A program made the translations under genes and the position numbers. A DNA stretch of 62,748 nt, taken from the NCBI GenBank assembly GCA_001898645.1, contig MKUQ01000063.1, positions 1-62,748 of the forward strand, given 5' to 3'. Below the pieces are notes generated by a model, which did not search any database, was not told where the DNA came from, and saw only the letters and a list, made by a program, of their open reading frames with translations. This stretch comes from Burkholderiales bacterium 70-64 (GTDB lineage Bacteria > Pseudomonadota > Gammaproteobacteria > Burkholderiales > Burkholderiaceae_E). Below are positions 44,812-59,702 of this stretch, piece after piece. The first letter of the stretch is position 1. Every line of letters starts with the position of its first letter.

Positions 44812-46482
44812 ATGACCGCCCTGGCGCGCGACGATTACGACACCCTGTATGCGCAGTTTCGCTGGCACGTGCCGCAGCGCTTCAACATCGCCGAGGCGTG
44901 CTGCGCGCGCTGGGCGCGCGACGCGCGTCGCACCGCGATGATCGTCGACGAGGGCGACGGGCGCGTGCGGCGCTGCACCTACCGGCAGCTGCACGAGCAG
45001 GCCGACCGGCTCGCCAACGCGCTGCACGCGCTCGGCGTGCGCCGCGGCGACCGGGTGGCGATCGTCCTGCCGCAGCGGCCCGAGACGGCCATCGCGCACT
45101 TCGCCATCCATCGCCTCGGCGCCATCGCCATGCCGCTGTCGATGCTCTTCGGCCCGGACGCCCTGCAATACCGCCTCGCCGACAGCGAAGCGGTCGCGGC
45201 GGTGGCCGACGCCCGGCACCTGGAGAACCTGCGCGCGGCGCGCGGCGAGGCACTGCGCCACGTCGTGGTGGTGCCGGCAGCCGGGCAGCGGCCCGCGCTG
45301 GCGGCCGGCGAGCACGACTGGCAGGCCCTGCTCGCGCGCGCCGCCGATCGCTTCCGGCCCGCCGACACGCTGGCCGACGATCCGGCGGTGCTGATCTACA
45401 CCAGCGGCACCACCGGCCCGCCCAAGGGCACGCTCATCGCGCACCGCACGCTGATCGGCAACCTGAGCGGCTTCGTCGCCTCGCAGAACTGGTTCCCGCG
45501 CCCACGCGACGTGTTCTGGTCGCCGGCCGACTGGGCGTGGACCGGCGGGCTGATGGACGCGCTGCTGCCCACGCTCTACTTCGGCAAGCCGATCGTGGCG
45601 CAGGAGGGGCGTTTCGCGCCCGATCGCGCATTCGAGCTGCTCGAGCGCCACGCCGTGACCAACGCCTTCCTCTTTCCCACCGCGCTCAAGATGCTGATGA
45701 AGCACGAGGCGCGGCCGCGCGCGCGCCGCCGCCTGGCGCTGCGCGCCGTGATGAGCGGCGGCGAGGCGGTCGGCGATGCGCTGTTCGACTGGTGCCGCGA
45801 CGAGCTCGGGGTCACGGTCAACGAGATCTTCGGCCAGACCGAGGTCAACTACGTGGTCGGCAATTCCTCCCTGCGCTGGCCGGCACGCCCGGGCTCCATC
45901 GGGCGCGCCTACCCCGGCCACCGCGTGGCGATCCTCGACGAGGCGGGGCGCGAGCTGCCGCCGGGCCGGCTGGGCGAGATCGCGGTCCACCGCCTCGATC
46001 GCCACGGCGACCCCGATCCGGTGCACTTCCTCGGCTACTGGCGCAACGAGGCCGCCACGCGCGCGAAATACAGCGGCGACTGGTGCCTCACCGGCGACCA
46101 GGCCGCCGCCGATCCCGACGGCTACCTGTGGTACGGCGGGCGCGCCGACGACATGTTCAAGGCCGCCGGCTACCGCATCGGCCCGGGCGAGATCGAGAGC
46201 TGCCTGGTGCGGCATCCGGCCGTGGCCAATGCCGCGGTGGTGCCCAGGCCCGATGCCGAGCGCGGCAACCTGGTCAAGGCCTTCGTGGTGCTCGCCCCGG
46301 GCCACCAGCCGTCGGACGTGCTGGCCGCGGCCCTGCAGGCCCACGTGCGCGGCAAGCTCGCGCCCTACGAGTACCCGAAGGAGATCGAGTTCATCGACGA
46401 GCTGCCGATGACCACCACCGGCAAGGTGCAGCGCGCCGTGCTGCGCGAGCGGGAACGCGCCCGCGCCGCCGGCGGCGGCTGA
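44812..46482 (+). CDS. Acyl-CoA synthetase (AMP-forming)
   Basis: Activates a carboxylic acid to its CoA thioester through an acyl-adenylate. The 556-residue ANL enzyme has the P-loop YTSGTTGPPKG (about 195-205), the A5 motif FGQTEVN, the hinge YWRNEAATRAKYSGDW.. region with TGD, and the catalytic C-terminal Lys in TTTGKVQR. It resembles acetyl/medium-chain acyl-CoA synthetases (AcsM/AcsA-like) rather than the long-chain FadD. The acid used cannot be fixed from sequence. It is followed 8 bp later by a membrane hydrolase-like gene, and further acyl-CoA genes lie at 53.9-59.7 kb. Confidence 0.92.
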   Translation: MTALARDDYDTLYAQFRWHVPQRFNIAEACCARWARDARRTAMIVDEGDGRVRRCTYRQLHEQADRLANALHALGVRRGDRVAIVLPQRPETAIAHFAIHRLGAIAMPLSMLFGPDALQYRLADSEAVAAVADARHLENLRAARGEALRHVVVVPAAGQRPALAAGEHDWQALLARAADRFRPADTLADDPAVLIYTSGTTGPPKGTLIAHRTLIGNLSGFVASQNWFPRPRDVFWSPADWAWTGGLMDALLPTLYFGKPIVAQEGRFAPDRAFELLERHAVTNAFLFPTALKMLMKHEARPRARRRLALRAVMSGGEAVGDALFDWCRDELGVTVNEIFGQTEVNYVVGNSSLRWPARPGSIGRAYPGHRVAILDEAGRELPPGRLGEIAVHRLDRHGDPDPVHFLGYWRNEAATRAKYSGDWCLTGDQAAADPDGYLWYGGRADDMFKAAGYRIGPGEIESCLVRHPAVANAAVVPRPDAERGNLVKAFVVLAPGHQPSDVLAAALQAHVRGKLAPYEYPKEIEFIDELPMTTTGKVQRAVLRERERARAAGGG

Positions 46483-46490
46483 CGACGCGC

Positions 46491-47516
46491 TTGGATTCCA
46501 TCTCGCAGGTCGCGTTGGGCGCCGCGGTGGGCGTGGCCGTGATGGGCCGCCGCACCTCGCCGTGGCGCGCCGCGCTGTGGGGCGGCCTGTGCGGCACGCT
46601 GCCCGACCTGGATGCCTTCATCGATCACGGCGACCCGGTCTCCAACGTGACGCTGCATCGCGCCGAGAGCCACTCGCTGTTCTGGCTGAGCGCCGCCTCG
46701 CTGCCGCTCGCCTGGCTGGTGGCATGGGCCAACCGGCAGCGCGACCGGCTGCCACGCTGGTGGCTGGCGGTGTGGCTCGCGCTGGTCACGCATCCGCTGC
46801 TCGACGCGATGACGATCTACGGCACGCGCCTGGCGCTGCCCTTCACCGACCGGCCGTTCGGCACCGGCAGCCTGTTCATCATCGACCCGCTCTACACGCT
46901 GCCGCTGCTGGCCGGCCTGGCGCTCGCGCTGGGCAGGCGTCCGGCGCGGCTGCGCTGGAACACCGCCGGCCTGGTGGTCTCGACGCTCTACGCCGGCTGG
47001 AGCCTCATCGCGCAGCAGCAGGTCGCCGCGGCGGTGCACGCGACGCTCGCGGCGCGCGGCGGCGCCCCGGTTCCGGAGGCGCGCATCCTGATCACGCCGA
47101 CCCCGTTCAACACCGTGCTGTGGCGCGTCGTGGTGATGCACGAAGACCGTTACGAGGAGGGCTTCCGTTCGCTGCTCGATCGCGCGCCGACGATGCGCTT
47201 CCACGGCTACCCCAGCGGGCGCGAGCTCTACCAACCGCTGCGCGCCCTGCCCGCGGTCGAACGCATGGTGCAGTTCACCCACGGCTTCTTCCGTCTCGCC
47301 GAGCGCGACGGCCGGATCGAGCTGACCGACCTGCGCATGGGACAGGAGCCGTGGTACTCGTTCTCCTTCGTCGTCGCGCAGCGCGACGGCAATCCGGGGC
47401 TGCATCCGGTGGTGCCGGTCAGCGTCGGCGGCCGCCAGGGCATGGACGTGCGCGCCAGCCTGCGATGGCTGGGCCGGCGCGCGCTGGGCGCCGACGTCGA
47501 TCCGCCGCCGCGCTGA
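46491..47516 (+). CDS. YdjM/DUF457-type inner-membrane metal-dependent hydrolase
   Basis: A 341-residue membrane protein of the family named after a LexA-binding putative membrane hydrolase (YdjM, DUF457). Typical features are the N-terminal [23 protein letters not shown], the [10 protein letters not shown] block and [14 protein letters not shown], whose His and Asp residues suggest a metal site at the membrane. Five helices cover residues 1-180; a soluble C-terminal domain of about 150 residues follows. The start is TTG 46491, 8 bp after the acyl-CoA synthetase stop, so the two are likely co-transcribed. The function is unproven. Confidence 0.82.
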   Translation: MDSISQVALGAAVGVAVMGRRTSPWRAALWGGLCGTLPDLDAFIDHGDPVSNVTLHRAESHSLFWLSAASLPLAWLVAWANRQRDRLPRWWLAVWLALVTHPLLDAMTIYGTRLALPFTDRPFGTGSLFIIDPLYTLPLLAGLALALGRRPARLRWNTAGLVVSTLYAGWSLIAQQQVAAAVHATLAARGGAPVPEARILITPTPFNTVLWRVVVMHEDRYEEGFRSLLDRAPTMRFHGYPSGRELYQPLRALPAVERMVQFTHGFFRLAERDGRIELTDLRMGQEPWYSFSFVVAQRDGNPGLHPVVPVSVGGRQGMDVRASLRWLGRRALGADVDPPPR

Positions 47517-47595
47517 GGGGGCGCGCGGAGCCGGGGTACGCGCACCCGCATCGCTTACACTGGGCCCCTCCCCCACGACACAGGATTCTCTTCCG

Positions 47596-48132
47596 ATGGC
47601 CATCTATCGTCTCGGCGACCGCGCGCCGCGCATCGATCCCGCCGCCTGGATCGCCGCGTCGGCGGAGCTGATCGGCCGGGTCGAGCTCGCCGCCGACTCG
47701 AGCATCTGGTTCAACTGCACGCTGCGCGGCGACAACGAGCCGATCCGCATCGGCGCGGGCAGCAACGTCCAGGAGAACTGCGTGCTGCACACCGATCCGG
47801 GCCATCCGCTGGAGATCGGCGCGCTCGTCACCGTCGGCCACCAGGCGATGCTGCACGGCTGCACCATCGGCGACGGCTCGCTCATCGGCATCCAGGCGAT
47901 CGTGCTCAACGGCGCACGCATCGGCGCGGAGTGCCTGATCGGCGCCGGCGCGCTGATCACCGAGGGGAAGGAGATCCCGCCACGCAGCGTCGTGATGGGC
48001 TCGCCCGGCCGCATCGTGCGCCAGCTCGACGACGCCCAGGCCGCCGACCTGCGCGCCAGCGCCGAGCGCTACGTCGAGCGCGCCAGGCTGTTTCGCCAGG
48101 CGCTCGAACCCATCGACCGAACGTGTGAATGA
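47596..48132 (+). CDS. Gamma-class carbonic anhydrase family protein
   Basis: A 178-residue left-handed beta-helix trimer subunit of the YrdA/PaaY/CaiE group. Zinc ligands are seen as His in VLHTD, VGHQAM and MLHGC, which fit the gamma-carbonic anhydrase metal site. The Gln and Arg of the active pocket (RGDNEPI, NVQENC) are also kept. Many members hydrate CO2 weakly or act as thioesterases on CoA products, so carbonic anhydrase activity is not certain. It has its own upstream region (79 bp) after the membrane hydrolase gene and is convergent with ftsB. Confidence 0.9.
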   Translation: MAIYRLGDRAPRIDPAAWIAASAELIGRVELAADSSIWFNCTLRGDNEPIRIGAGSNVQENCVLHTDPGHPLEIGALVTVGHQAMLHGCTIGDGSLIGIQAIVLNGARIGAECLIGAGALITEGKEIPPRSVVMGSPGRIVRQLDDAQAADLRASAERYVERARLFRQALEPIDRTCE

Positions 48133-48222
48133 ACCTGCTGCGCGGCGCGACCTCGGGCCGCTCGCTACGGTTCCTTCACACGTTCTTATCACCGGAAGGA
48201 CGGGGACTCCTGCAGCCGGCCG

Positions 48223-48567
48223 TCACGGCCGGGCGGTGTGTCCGGCGTCGACCGCAGCGGTGCGCACGCGCTCGTCGCTGCCCGGGCGCGCCGCGGCCGC
48301 CTCGTCGATCTGCACGAAGATCTCGCCCGGCCTGACCATGCCGAGGTCGTAGCGCGCGCGCTCCTCGATCGCCTGCTTGCCTGCCTGCAGGTCCTCGACC
48401 TCGGCGGCGAGGGCCGCGTTGCGTGCCACCAGGCGCGCGTTCGTGCCCTCCTGCGCGTGCACCTGGCGGTCGAGCTCCCACACGCGCAGCCAGCCGCCCT
48501 TGCCCAGCCACAGCGGGTACTGGATGAGCAGCAGCAGCGCGGCGAGCACGAGGGCCAGAATTCGCAT
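48223..48567 (-). CDS. ftsB: Cell division protein FtsB
   Basis: Bitopic divisome protein that joins FtsL and FtsQ and helps to activate septal peptidoglycan synthesis. It is 114 residues: a transmembrane helix at about 4-21, a short GKGGW motif after it as in E. coli FtsB, a coiled coil (about 30-70) and a conserved [16 protein letters not shown] segment. The C-terminal 20 residues are variable. It follows eno on the same strand, 30 bp apart, the usual eno-ftsB pairing in beta- and gammaproteobacteria. The stop codon sits in the loop of a 7-bp GC hairpin (48216-48232). Confidence 0.93.
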   Translation of the reverse strand: MRILALVLAALLLLIQYPLWLGKGGWLRVWELDRQVHAQEGTNARLVARNAALAAEVEDLQAGKQAIEERARYDLGMVRPGEIFVQIDEAAAARPGSDERVRTAAVDAGHTARP

Positions 48568-48597
48568 CCGGGCGATCCCAAAGACGCGGTGGGCGCG

Positions 48598-53795
<5,198 letters not shown>

Positions 53796-53870
53796 GGCGT
53801 CGCCGGTGCGTCAGGGGCAGGCGGCTCGATCGCTTCGAGCGCCCGGCTCTGGCCGATTGTAGCGGCCCCT

Positions 53871-53876
53871 TATAAT
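53871..53876 (+). promoter_or_regulatory. -10 element upstream of scoA
   Basis: A perfect TATAAT hexamer 41 bp before the scoA start codon in otherwise GC-rich DNA. A -35 hexamer is not clear at the normal spacing. Confidence 0.5.
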
Positions 53877-53916
53877 CGTCGCTTGTGGGAGCCTGTCGGG
53901 CACAGCGAGGACATCC

Positions 53917-54618
53917 ATGAACAAGAAGGTGTATCCCAGCGCCGCCGCGGCGCTGGCAGGCGTGGTTGCAGACGGCCAGATGATCGCGGTCGGCGGCTTC
54001 GGCCTGTGCGGCATTCCGGAAGCGCTCATCGCGGCGCTGCGCGACTCCGGCGTGCGCAACCTCACCTGCGTCTCGAACAATGCGGGCGTCGACGGCTTCG
54101 GGCTCGGGCAGCTGCTCGCCACGCGCCAGATCCGCAAGATGATCGCCTCGTACGTGGGCGAGAACAAGGAGTTCGAGCGCCAGTACCTCGCCGGCGAGCT
54201 CGAGCTCGAGTTCACCCCGCAGGGCACGCTGGCCGAGAAGCTGCGTGCCGGGGGCGCCGGCATCCCGGCGTTCTTCACCCGCACCGGCGTGGGCACCATC
54301 GTCGCCGAAGGCAAGGAAGTGCGCGAGTTCGACGGCCATACCTACGTCATGGAGCGCTCGCTGGTTCCCGACGTCTCGCTGATCAAGGCGTGGATGGCCG
54401 ATCGCGCCGGCAACCTGGTGTTCCGCCGCACCGCGCGCAACTTCAATCCCAACGTCGCCATGGCCGGCCGCGTCACGGTGGCCGAGGTCGAGGTGATCGT
54501 GCCCACCGGCGAGATCGACCCCGACCAGGTCCACCTGCCGGGCATCTACGTGCACCGCATCGTGCACAACCCCACCCCCGAGAAGCGCATCGAGCAGCGC
54601 ACGACGCGGCCGCGATAA
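53917..54618 (+). CDS. scoA: 3-oxoacid CoA-transferase subunit A
   Basis: With ScoB it moves CoA from succinyl-CoA to acetoacetate or another 3-oxoacid, for ketone-body use or short-chain acid metabolism. It is 233 residues, the usual size for subunit A, with the family I CoA-transferase glycine loop [13 protein letters not shown] (about 26-37) and conserved [10 protein letters not shown]. It is 11 bp from scoB and is transcribed from a promoter with a TATAAT box. The substrate (acetoacetate or 3-oxoadipate) is assigned by overall similarity to ScoA and is not certain. Confidence 0.9.
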   Translation: MNKKVYPSAAAALAGVVADGQMIAVGGFGLCGIPEALIAALRDSGVRNLTCVSNNAGVDGFGLGQLLATRQIRKMIASYVGENKEFERQYLAGELELEFTPQGTLAEKLRAGGAGIPAFFTRTGVGTIVAEGKEVREFDGHTYVMERSLVPDVSLIKAWMADRAGNLVFRRTARNFNPNVAMAGRVTVAEVEVIVPTGEIDPDQVHLPGIYVHRIVHNPTPEKRIEQRTTRPR

Positions 54619-54629
54619 GGAGAATCGAC

Positions 54630-55283
54630 ATGCCCTGGACCCGTGACCAGATGGCCGCGCGCGCGGCCCGCGAGCTGCGCGACGGCTTCTACGTGAACCT
54701 CGGCATCGGCCTGCCCACGCTGGTGGCCAACCACGTGCCGTCCGACATGGAGGTGTGGCTGCAGTCGGAGAACGGCCTGCTCGGCATCGGCCCCTTCCCC
54801 ACCGAGGACGAGGTCGACCCCGACCTCATCAACGCCGGCAAGCAGACCGTCACCACCTTGGCCGGCTCGTCGATCTTCTCCTCGGCCGATTCGTTCGCGA
54901 TGATCCGCGGCGGCAAGATCAACCTGGCGATCCTGGGCGCCATGCAGGTCAGCGAGAAGGGCGACCTCGCCAACTGGATGATCCCCGGCAAGATGGTCAA
55001 GGGCATGGGCGGCGCCATGGACCTCGTCGGCGGCGTCGGGCGCGTGATCGTGCTCATGGAGCACACCGCGAAGAAGAAGGACGGCAGCGAGGAGGTGAAG
55101 ATCCTGCCCGAGTGCACGCTGCCGCTGACCGGCGTCGGCGTGATCAACCTCATCATCACCGACCTCGGGGTGCTCGAGGTCACGCCGAACGGGCTCAAGC
55201 TGCTCGAGCTCGCGCCGGGCATCACCGCGGATGAGATCGCCACGAAGACCGGCTGCACCGTCGACGTGTCGGGCGTGCAGTAG
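54630..55283 (+). CDS. scoB: 3-oxoacid CoA-transferase subunit B
   Basis: Catalytic partner of ScoA, 217 residues. The active-site glutamate lies in the family motif [10 protein letters not shown] (about residues 46-55), where it forms the glutamyl-CoA thioester intermediate. LNLGIGLPT-like [11 protein letters not shown] and the C-terminal block GCTVDV also match. A strong AAGGAG precedes ATG 54630. The pair is convergent with the thioesterase gene, 17 bp away. Together with ETF-QO, the SDR and the thioesterase it suggests fatty-acid or ketone-body metabolism. Confidence 0.92.
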   Translation: MPWTRDQMAARAARELRDGFYVNLGIGLPTLVANHVPSDMEVWLQSENGLLGIGPFPTEDEVDPDLINAGKQTVTTLAGSSIFSSADSFAMIRGGKINLAILGAMQVSEKGDLANWMIPGKMVKGMGGAMDLVGGVGRVIVLMEHTAKKKDGSEEVKILPECTLPLTGVGVINLIITDLGVLEVTPNGLKLLELAPGITADEIATKTGCTVDVSGVQ

Positions 55284-55300
55284 AAGGCTGCCGGACGCCG

Positions 55301-55720
55301 CTACCGAAGCCGCGGCGTCACGATCGCCTGGCGCACGAACCCGGGCAGCGGCGCCGACTTGCGCTTCGGGTAGTCGACCCAGACGACCTTGGCCGCACCC
55401 TGGGCGTACACGGTCCCCGGATCGTCGGTGCGCAGCATGTCGGTGTACGTCTCGAAGCTCGAGCGCCCGATCGCCCCGACGTACTGCCGCGCCAGCACCG
55501 TTCCCGGATACTTCAGCTCGCGCAGGAACGTGCAGCTCGCGTTGACGATCAGCGGCCCCTCGCGCGACGGCTCGGGCACGAAGCCCATGGTACCGAACCA
55601 GTCGATGCGCAACTGCTCCATGTAGCGGAAATAGACCGTATTATTCACGTGGCCCACGGCGTCCATGTCGCCCCAGCGGATCGGCACCTCGATCTCGTAG
55701 ACCAGAATGCGCTCGTTCAC
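55301..55720 (-). CDS. 4HBT-type acyl-CoA thioesterase
   Basis: A 139-residue hotdog-fold thioesterase of the 4-hydroxybenzoyl-CoA/YbgC type. The catalytic Asp lies in RWGDMDAVGHVNN, which is the family signature, and FLRELKYPG and VDYPKRKSAPLP follow. It should hydrolyse an acyl-CoA; chain preference is unknown. The start is GTG 55720, supported by GGGAGGG six bases upstream; an in-frame ATG at 55768 would read into the divergent gene's 5' region. It is divergent from the DUF3422 gene with 29-56 bp between starts. Confidence 0.88.
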   Translation of the reverse strand: MNERILVYEIEVPIRWGDMDAVGHVNNTVYFRYMEQLRIDWFGTMGFVPEPSREGPLIVNASCTFLRELKYPGTVLARQYVGAIGRSSFETYTDMLRTDDPGTVYAQGAAKVVWVDYPKRKSAPLPGFVRQAIVTPRLR

Positions 55721-55749
55721 TCGTTCCCTCCCTTGATGCGTCGCCCGCG

Positions 55750-57060
55750 ATGTCGCGAGCGCCTCCACGGACCATCATGATCGGCCACCCCGACCGGGTA
55801 GCACTGCACGACGAGATCCACGCCCGCCCGCGCCAGCCGGTGGCGACCCCGCAGCGGATATCGCACATCGCGCTGCTGCGGCCGGGCCGCGGCGAGCCCG
55901 CACCGGCCGTCGATCCGCTGGCGACGCTGCGCGAGATCGCCGGCCAAGCCGCGCCGGCGGCCGGCGACGACCACTTCTTCGCCGACTTCGGCACGTTCCG
56001 GCTCAAGCGCGAGCGCCACGGCGAGTTCGACGGCTATACCGTCTACTGCGAGGGCGGCGACCCGCTCGCGCCGTTCGCCCGGCCCGCCATCGATGCGTTG
56101 CCCGACGGCTGGCTCGACACGCTGCCGGGCTCGCTGATCGCCGCGGTCCATGTCGCCGTGCTGCCGGTGCACGAGATGCCCGAGGATCCGGCGGGCGCAG
56201 CCGCCGTGTTCGGCGAGACCGAGCTCAGTGGCGCGTCGATCGCCGACGGCGCGGCCTGCGCCTACACCGACTTCCGCCTCGACGAGCGCGGCTACACCCG
56301 CGTGCTGGTGGTCGATCGCTCGCTCAGCCCGGCCCATGCCGGGCGCATCGTGCAGCGCCTGATCGAGGTCGAGGTCTACCGGATGATGGCGATGCTGGCC
56401 TTCCCGCTGGCGCGTGCCAGCGCGGCCGAGCTCGACCGGGTCGAGGCCTCGCTGGGCACGCTGGTCGGCCGGCTCGAGTCGGCGCCGGTCGAGGAGGAAC
56501 CCGAGCTGCTGCGCGAGGTCAGCCGGCTGGCCGGCACGGTCGAGCGCATCGCCGCCTCGGTCGGATTCCGCTTCGGCGCGGCGCGCGCCTATCACGCGCT
56601 GGTGCGCCGGCGCGGCGCCGAGCTGCGCCAGCAGCGGCTGCCCGGCCTGCAGACGCCGACCGCGTTCCTCGAGCGCCGGTTCGATCCGGCGATGGCCTTC
56701 TGCGAGAGCGTCGGCCGGCGCATCGAGACCGTCGCCGGGCGCGTCGCGCGCGCCAGCGCCCTGCTGCGCACGCGGGTCGAGATCGAGCGCGAACGCCACA
56801 ACCAGGCCCTGCTCGCCGCGATGAACCGGCGCGCCAGGCTGCAGCTGCAGCTGCAGCAGACGGTCGAGGGGCTCTCGGTGGCGGCCATCACCTACTATGC
56901 CGCCGGCATCGCCGGCTACCTCTTCAAGGCGATGAAGTCGCTCGGCTGGCGGGTCGATCCGGAGCTGGCCACCGGCCTGTCGGTGGTGCCGATCGCGATC
57001 GCGGTGGCGCTGGGCGTGCGTCACATCCGCGAGGGCATCCGGCGCCGGCTCGGCTCGTGA
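55750..57060 (+). CDS. DUF3422 family membrane-anchored protein
   Basis: A 436-residue protein (427 if ATG 55777 is the start, which is equally plausible). It belongs to the DUF3422 family, recognised by the N-terminal HDEIHARPRQP, DFGTFRLKRERHGEF and RVLVVDRSLSPAHAGR. A long helical stretch (about 210-370) follows, and two transmembrane helices lie near the C-terminus (about 378-396 and 404-424), ending in Arg-rich VRHIREGIRRRL. The function is unknown. It is divergent from the thioesterase gene and convergent with the SDR. Confidence 0.88.
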   Translation: MSRAPPRTIMIGHPDRVALHDEIHARPRQPVATPQRISHIALLRPGRGEPAPAVDPLATLREIAGQAAPAAGDDHFFADFGTFRLKRERHGEFDGYTVYCEGGDPLAPFARPAIDALPDGWLDTLPGSLIAAVHVAVLPVHEMPEDPAGAAAVFGETELSGASIADGAACAYTDFRLDERGYTRVLVVDRSLSPAHAGRIVQRLIEVEVYRMMAMLAFPLARASAAELDRVEASLGTLVGRLESAPVEEEPELLREVSRLAGTVERIAASVGFRFGAARAYHALVRRRGAELRQQRLPGLQTPTAFLERRFDPAMAFCESVGRRIETVAGRVARASALLRTRVEIERERHNQALLAAMNRRARLQLQLQQTVEGLSVAAITYYAAGIAGYLFKAMKSLGWRVDPELATGLSVVPIAIAVALGVRHIREGIRRRLGS

Positions 57061-57109
57061 GCATCGGCCGCGGCTGACGCCATCGCCGCGGACGGCTTCC
57101 TTCGGGCCG

Positions 57110-57883
57110 TCACACGCCGAATCCGTCGTCGGCCGCGATAACCGCACCGTTGACGAAGTTCGACTGGTCGGAGGCGAGCAGCAGCAGCACGCCGTCGAGA
57201 TCCTCGGGCTTGCCCACGCGCCGGCGCGGCAGCATGCCGATCAGCTTGCGGCCCGCCTCGGTCTGCCAGTGGTGCGCGTTGATCTCGGTCTCGATGTATC
57301 CGGGACAGATGGCGTTGACGTTGATGTTGTAGCGCCCCCACTCGAGCGCCATGGCGCGGGTCATCTGGACCACCGCCGCCTTGCTCATGCAGTACACGCC
57401 GATCTGCGCGAGCACGCGCAGTGCGGCCATCGAGGCGACGTTGACGATGCGCGCGGAGCGCGTCGGATCGGCGCGCGCGCGCTCGATCATGCGTCGCGCC
57501 ACCTCCTGCGCGACGAAGAAGGCGCCGCGGGTGTTGGTGTCGAACATGAAGTCGTAGTCGTCGGGCGTGACGTCGATCAGGCGCTGGGTGGTGCTCACGC
57601 CCGAGTTGTTCACCAGGATGTCGATCGGCCCGGCCTCCGACTCGGCCTGGGCGACCGCCGCGCGGATGCTCTCGACATCAGTGACGTCGAGAGCCACCAC
57701 GTGCGCGTCGCCTCCGGCCGCCTCGATCTCGGCGCGCAGCTCCTTCAGGCGCTCGATGCGCCGCGAGGCGAGCACCACCTGCGCGCCGTTGTCGGCGAGC
57801 ATGCGCGCGAAGCGGGCGCCGAGGCCGCTCGATGCGCCGGTCACCAGGGCGGTCTTACCGTCCAGATCGAAGCGGGTGGGCAC
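57110..57883 (-). CDS. Short-chain dehydrogenase/reductase
   Basis: A 257-residue classical SDR. The cofactor motif TGASSGLG (about 15-22), an NNSG segment after strand beta4 and the catalytic YCMSK (Tyr and Lys four apart, about 163-167) are present; the catalytic Ser lies in VNVASMAA. The residue after the glycine motif (ASRRIERL) points to NADP(H). It resembles 3-oxoacyl-reductase (FabG)-like enzymes and those beside beta-oxidation genes. The substrate is unknown. It is divergent from ETF-QO with 169 bp between, and the two may be co-regulated. Confidence 0.9.
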   Translation of the reverse strand: MPTRFDLDGKTALVTGASSGLGARFARMLADNGAQVVLASRRIERLKELRAEIEAAGGDAHVVALDVTDVESIRAAVAQAESEAGPIDILVNNSGVSTTQRLIDVTPDDYDFMFDTNTRGAFFVAQEVARRMIERARADPTRSARIVNVASMAALRVLAQIGVYCMSKAAVVQMTRAMALEWGRYNINVNAICPGYIETEINAHHWQTEAGRKLIGMLPRRRVGKPEDLDGVLLLLASDQSNFVNGAVIAADDGFGV

Positions 57884-58052
57884 GATGGGTCTCCTGGGAA
57901 TGGGATCGGAATCGGGGTCGGAATCGCCCCGATGTTAGCCGAAAGTGCACGGCGCAAAAGGACGCCGGCCGATGCGGCGTTTGCGCGGCTCCCCCCGTTT
58001 CCGGACAATCGGGCTCACCCGCAAATTCCCCAGGCCCCGGAGAGCCTCGTTC

Positions 58053-59702
58053 ATGGACATTCAGCGCGATTCGATGGAGTTCGACGTCGTGATCGTCGGC
58101 GGCGGACCCGCCGGCCTTGCCGCGGCGATCCGTCTGAAGCAGCGAGCCGCGGAGAAAGGCAGCGAGATCGGCGTATGCGTCATCGAGAAGGGCTCCGAGA
58201 TCGGCGCGCACATCCTCTCGGGCGCGGTGATGGACCCGCGCGCCATCGGCGAGCTGCTGCCGGACTGGCGCGAGCGCGGCGCGCCGTTGCATACCGAGGT
58301 GGGCGAGGACCGCTTCCTGTTCCTGTCGGAAACCGGCGCGCGCCGGGTGCCGAACTGGATGCTGCCCGGCTGTTTCAAGAACCACGGCAACTACGTGGTG
58401 AGCCTGGGCAGCGTGGTGCGCTGGCTCGGCCAGCAGGCCGAGGCGCTCGGCGTGGAGATCTTCCCCGGCTTCGCCGCCGCCGAGGTGCTGTACAACGCCG
58501 ACGGATCGGTCAAGGGCGTGGCCACCGGCAACATGGGCGTCGGGCGCGACGGCCAGCCGACCGAGAACTTCCAGCCCGGCGTCGAGCTGCACGCGAAGTA
58601 CACGTTCTTCGCCGAGGGCGCACGCGGCAGCCTGGGCCGCCAGCTGATCGCGCGCTTCGGGCTCGACGCCGGCCGTGATCCGCAGAGCTACGCGATCGGC
58701 ATCAAGGAGCTGTGGGAGATCGCGCCGGAGAAGTTCGAGCCCGGCCTGGTCGTGCACACCGCCGGCTGGCCGCTCGACGCCGCCACCTACGGCGGCTCGT
58801 TCCTGTACCACTGGGAGAACAACAAGATCGCGATCGGCTACGTGGTCGGCCTGAACTACCGCAACCCCTACCTCTCGCCGTACGAGGAGTTCCAGCGCTA
58901 CAAGTCGCACCCGGCGATCCGCGCCTTCCTCGACGGCGGCAAGCGCATCGCCTACGGCGCGCGCGCGATCACCGCCGGCGGGCTGAATTCGCTGCCGAAA
59001 TTCACCTTTCCCGGCGGCTGCTTCATCGGCTGCGAGGCAGGCTTCCTCAACGCCTCGCGCATCAAGGGCAGCCATGCGGCGATCAAGACCGGCATGCTGG
59101 CGGCCGATGCCGCATTCGATGCCGTCGCCGCCGGGCGCACCGGCGACGAGCTCACCGCCTACCCCGAAGCGTTCGGCGCCTCGTGGCTGCACGATGAACT
59201 CCACCGCGCGCGCAACTTCAAGCCGGCGATGAGCAAGGGCCTGTGGCTGGGGACGCTGCTGGTCGGCATCGACCAGGTAGTGTTCAGGGGCAAGGCACCG
59301 ATCACGCTGCACACGCGCAAGCCGGATCACGAATACCTCCTGCCCGCGGCGGAATGCAAGCCGATCGCATATCCCAAGCCTGACGGCAAGCTCTCCTTCG
59401 ACCGCCTGTCCTCGGTGTTCATCTCGAACACCAACCACGAGGAGAACCAGCCTATCCACCTGACGCTGAAGGACCCCTCGGTGCCGGTGTCGGTCAATCT
59501 CGATCGCTACGCCGGCCCCGAGCAGCGTTACTGCCCGGCCGGAGTCTACGAGTTCGTCGTCGACGACGACGGCAACGACCGGCTGCAGATCAACGCCCAG
59601 AACTGCGTGCACTGCAAGACCTGCGACATCAAGGACCCGACGCAGAACATCGTGTGGGTGGTGCCGGAGGGCGGCGGTGGGCCGAACTACTCGGAGATGT
59701 GA
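58053..59702 (+). CDS. Electron-transfer flavoprotein:ubiquinone oxidoreductase
   Basis: Monotopic membrane flavoprotein that takes electrons from ETF (fed by acyl-CoA dehydrogenases) and reduces ubiquinone. It is 549 residues long. The FAD-binding motif is IVGGGPAGLAAA (about 13-24), the ubiquinone-binding region includes YGGSFLYHWE, and the C-terminal [4Fe-4S] cluster ligands lie in RYCPAGVY and NCVHCKTCDIKDP. GGAGAG lies nine bases before ATG 58053. Genes for ETF itself are not in this window. The 3' end overlaps the histidine kinase gene by 16 bp (convergent). Confidence 0.96.
   Translation: MDIQRDSMEFDVVIVGGGPAGLAAAIRLKQRAAEKGSEIGVCVIEKGSEIGAHILSGAVMDPRAIGELLPDWRERGAPLHTEVGEDRFLFLSETGARRVPNWMLPGCFKNHGNYVVSLGSVVRWLGQQAEALGVEIFPGFAAAEVLYNADGSVKGVATGNMGVGRDGQPTENFQPGVELHAKYTFFAEGARGSLGRQLIARFGLDAGRDPQSYAIGIKELWEIAPEKFEPGLVVHTAGWPLDAATYGGSFLYHWENNKIAIGYVVGLNYRNPYLSPYEEFQRYKSHPAIRAFLDGGKRIAYGARAITAGGLNSLPKFTFPGGCFIGCEAGFLNASRIKGSHAAIKTGMLAADAAFDAVAAGRTGDELTAYPEAFGASWLHDELHRARNFKPAMSKGLWLGTLLVGIDQVVFRGKAPITLHTRKPDHEYLLPAAECKPIAYPKPDGKLSFDRLSSVFISNTNHEENQPIHLTLKDPSVPVSVNLDRYAGPEQRYCPAGVYEFVVDDDGNDRLQINAQNCVHCKTCDIKDPTQNIVWVVPEGGGGPNYSEM

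Noticed and set aside
48216-48232. Intrinsic terminator after ftsB
   Set aside because: The CCGGCCG-TCA-CGGCCGG hairpin is real but is centred on the stop codon and lacks a T-run on either strand.
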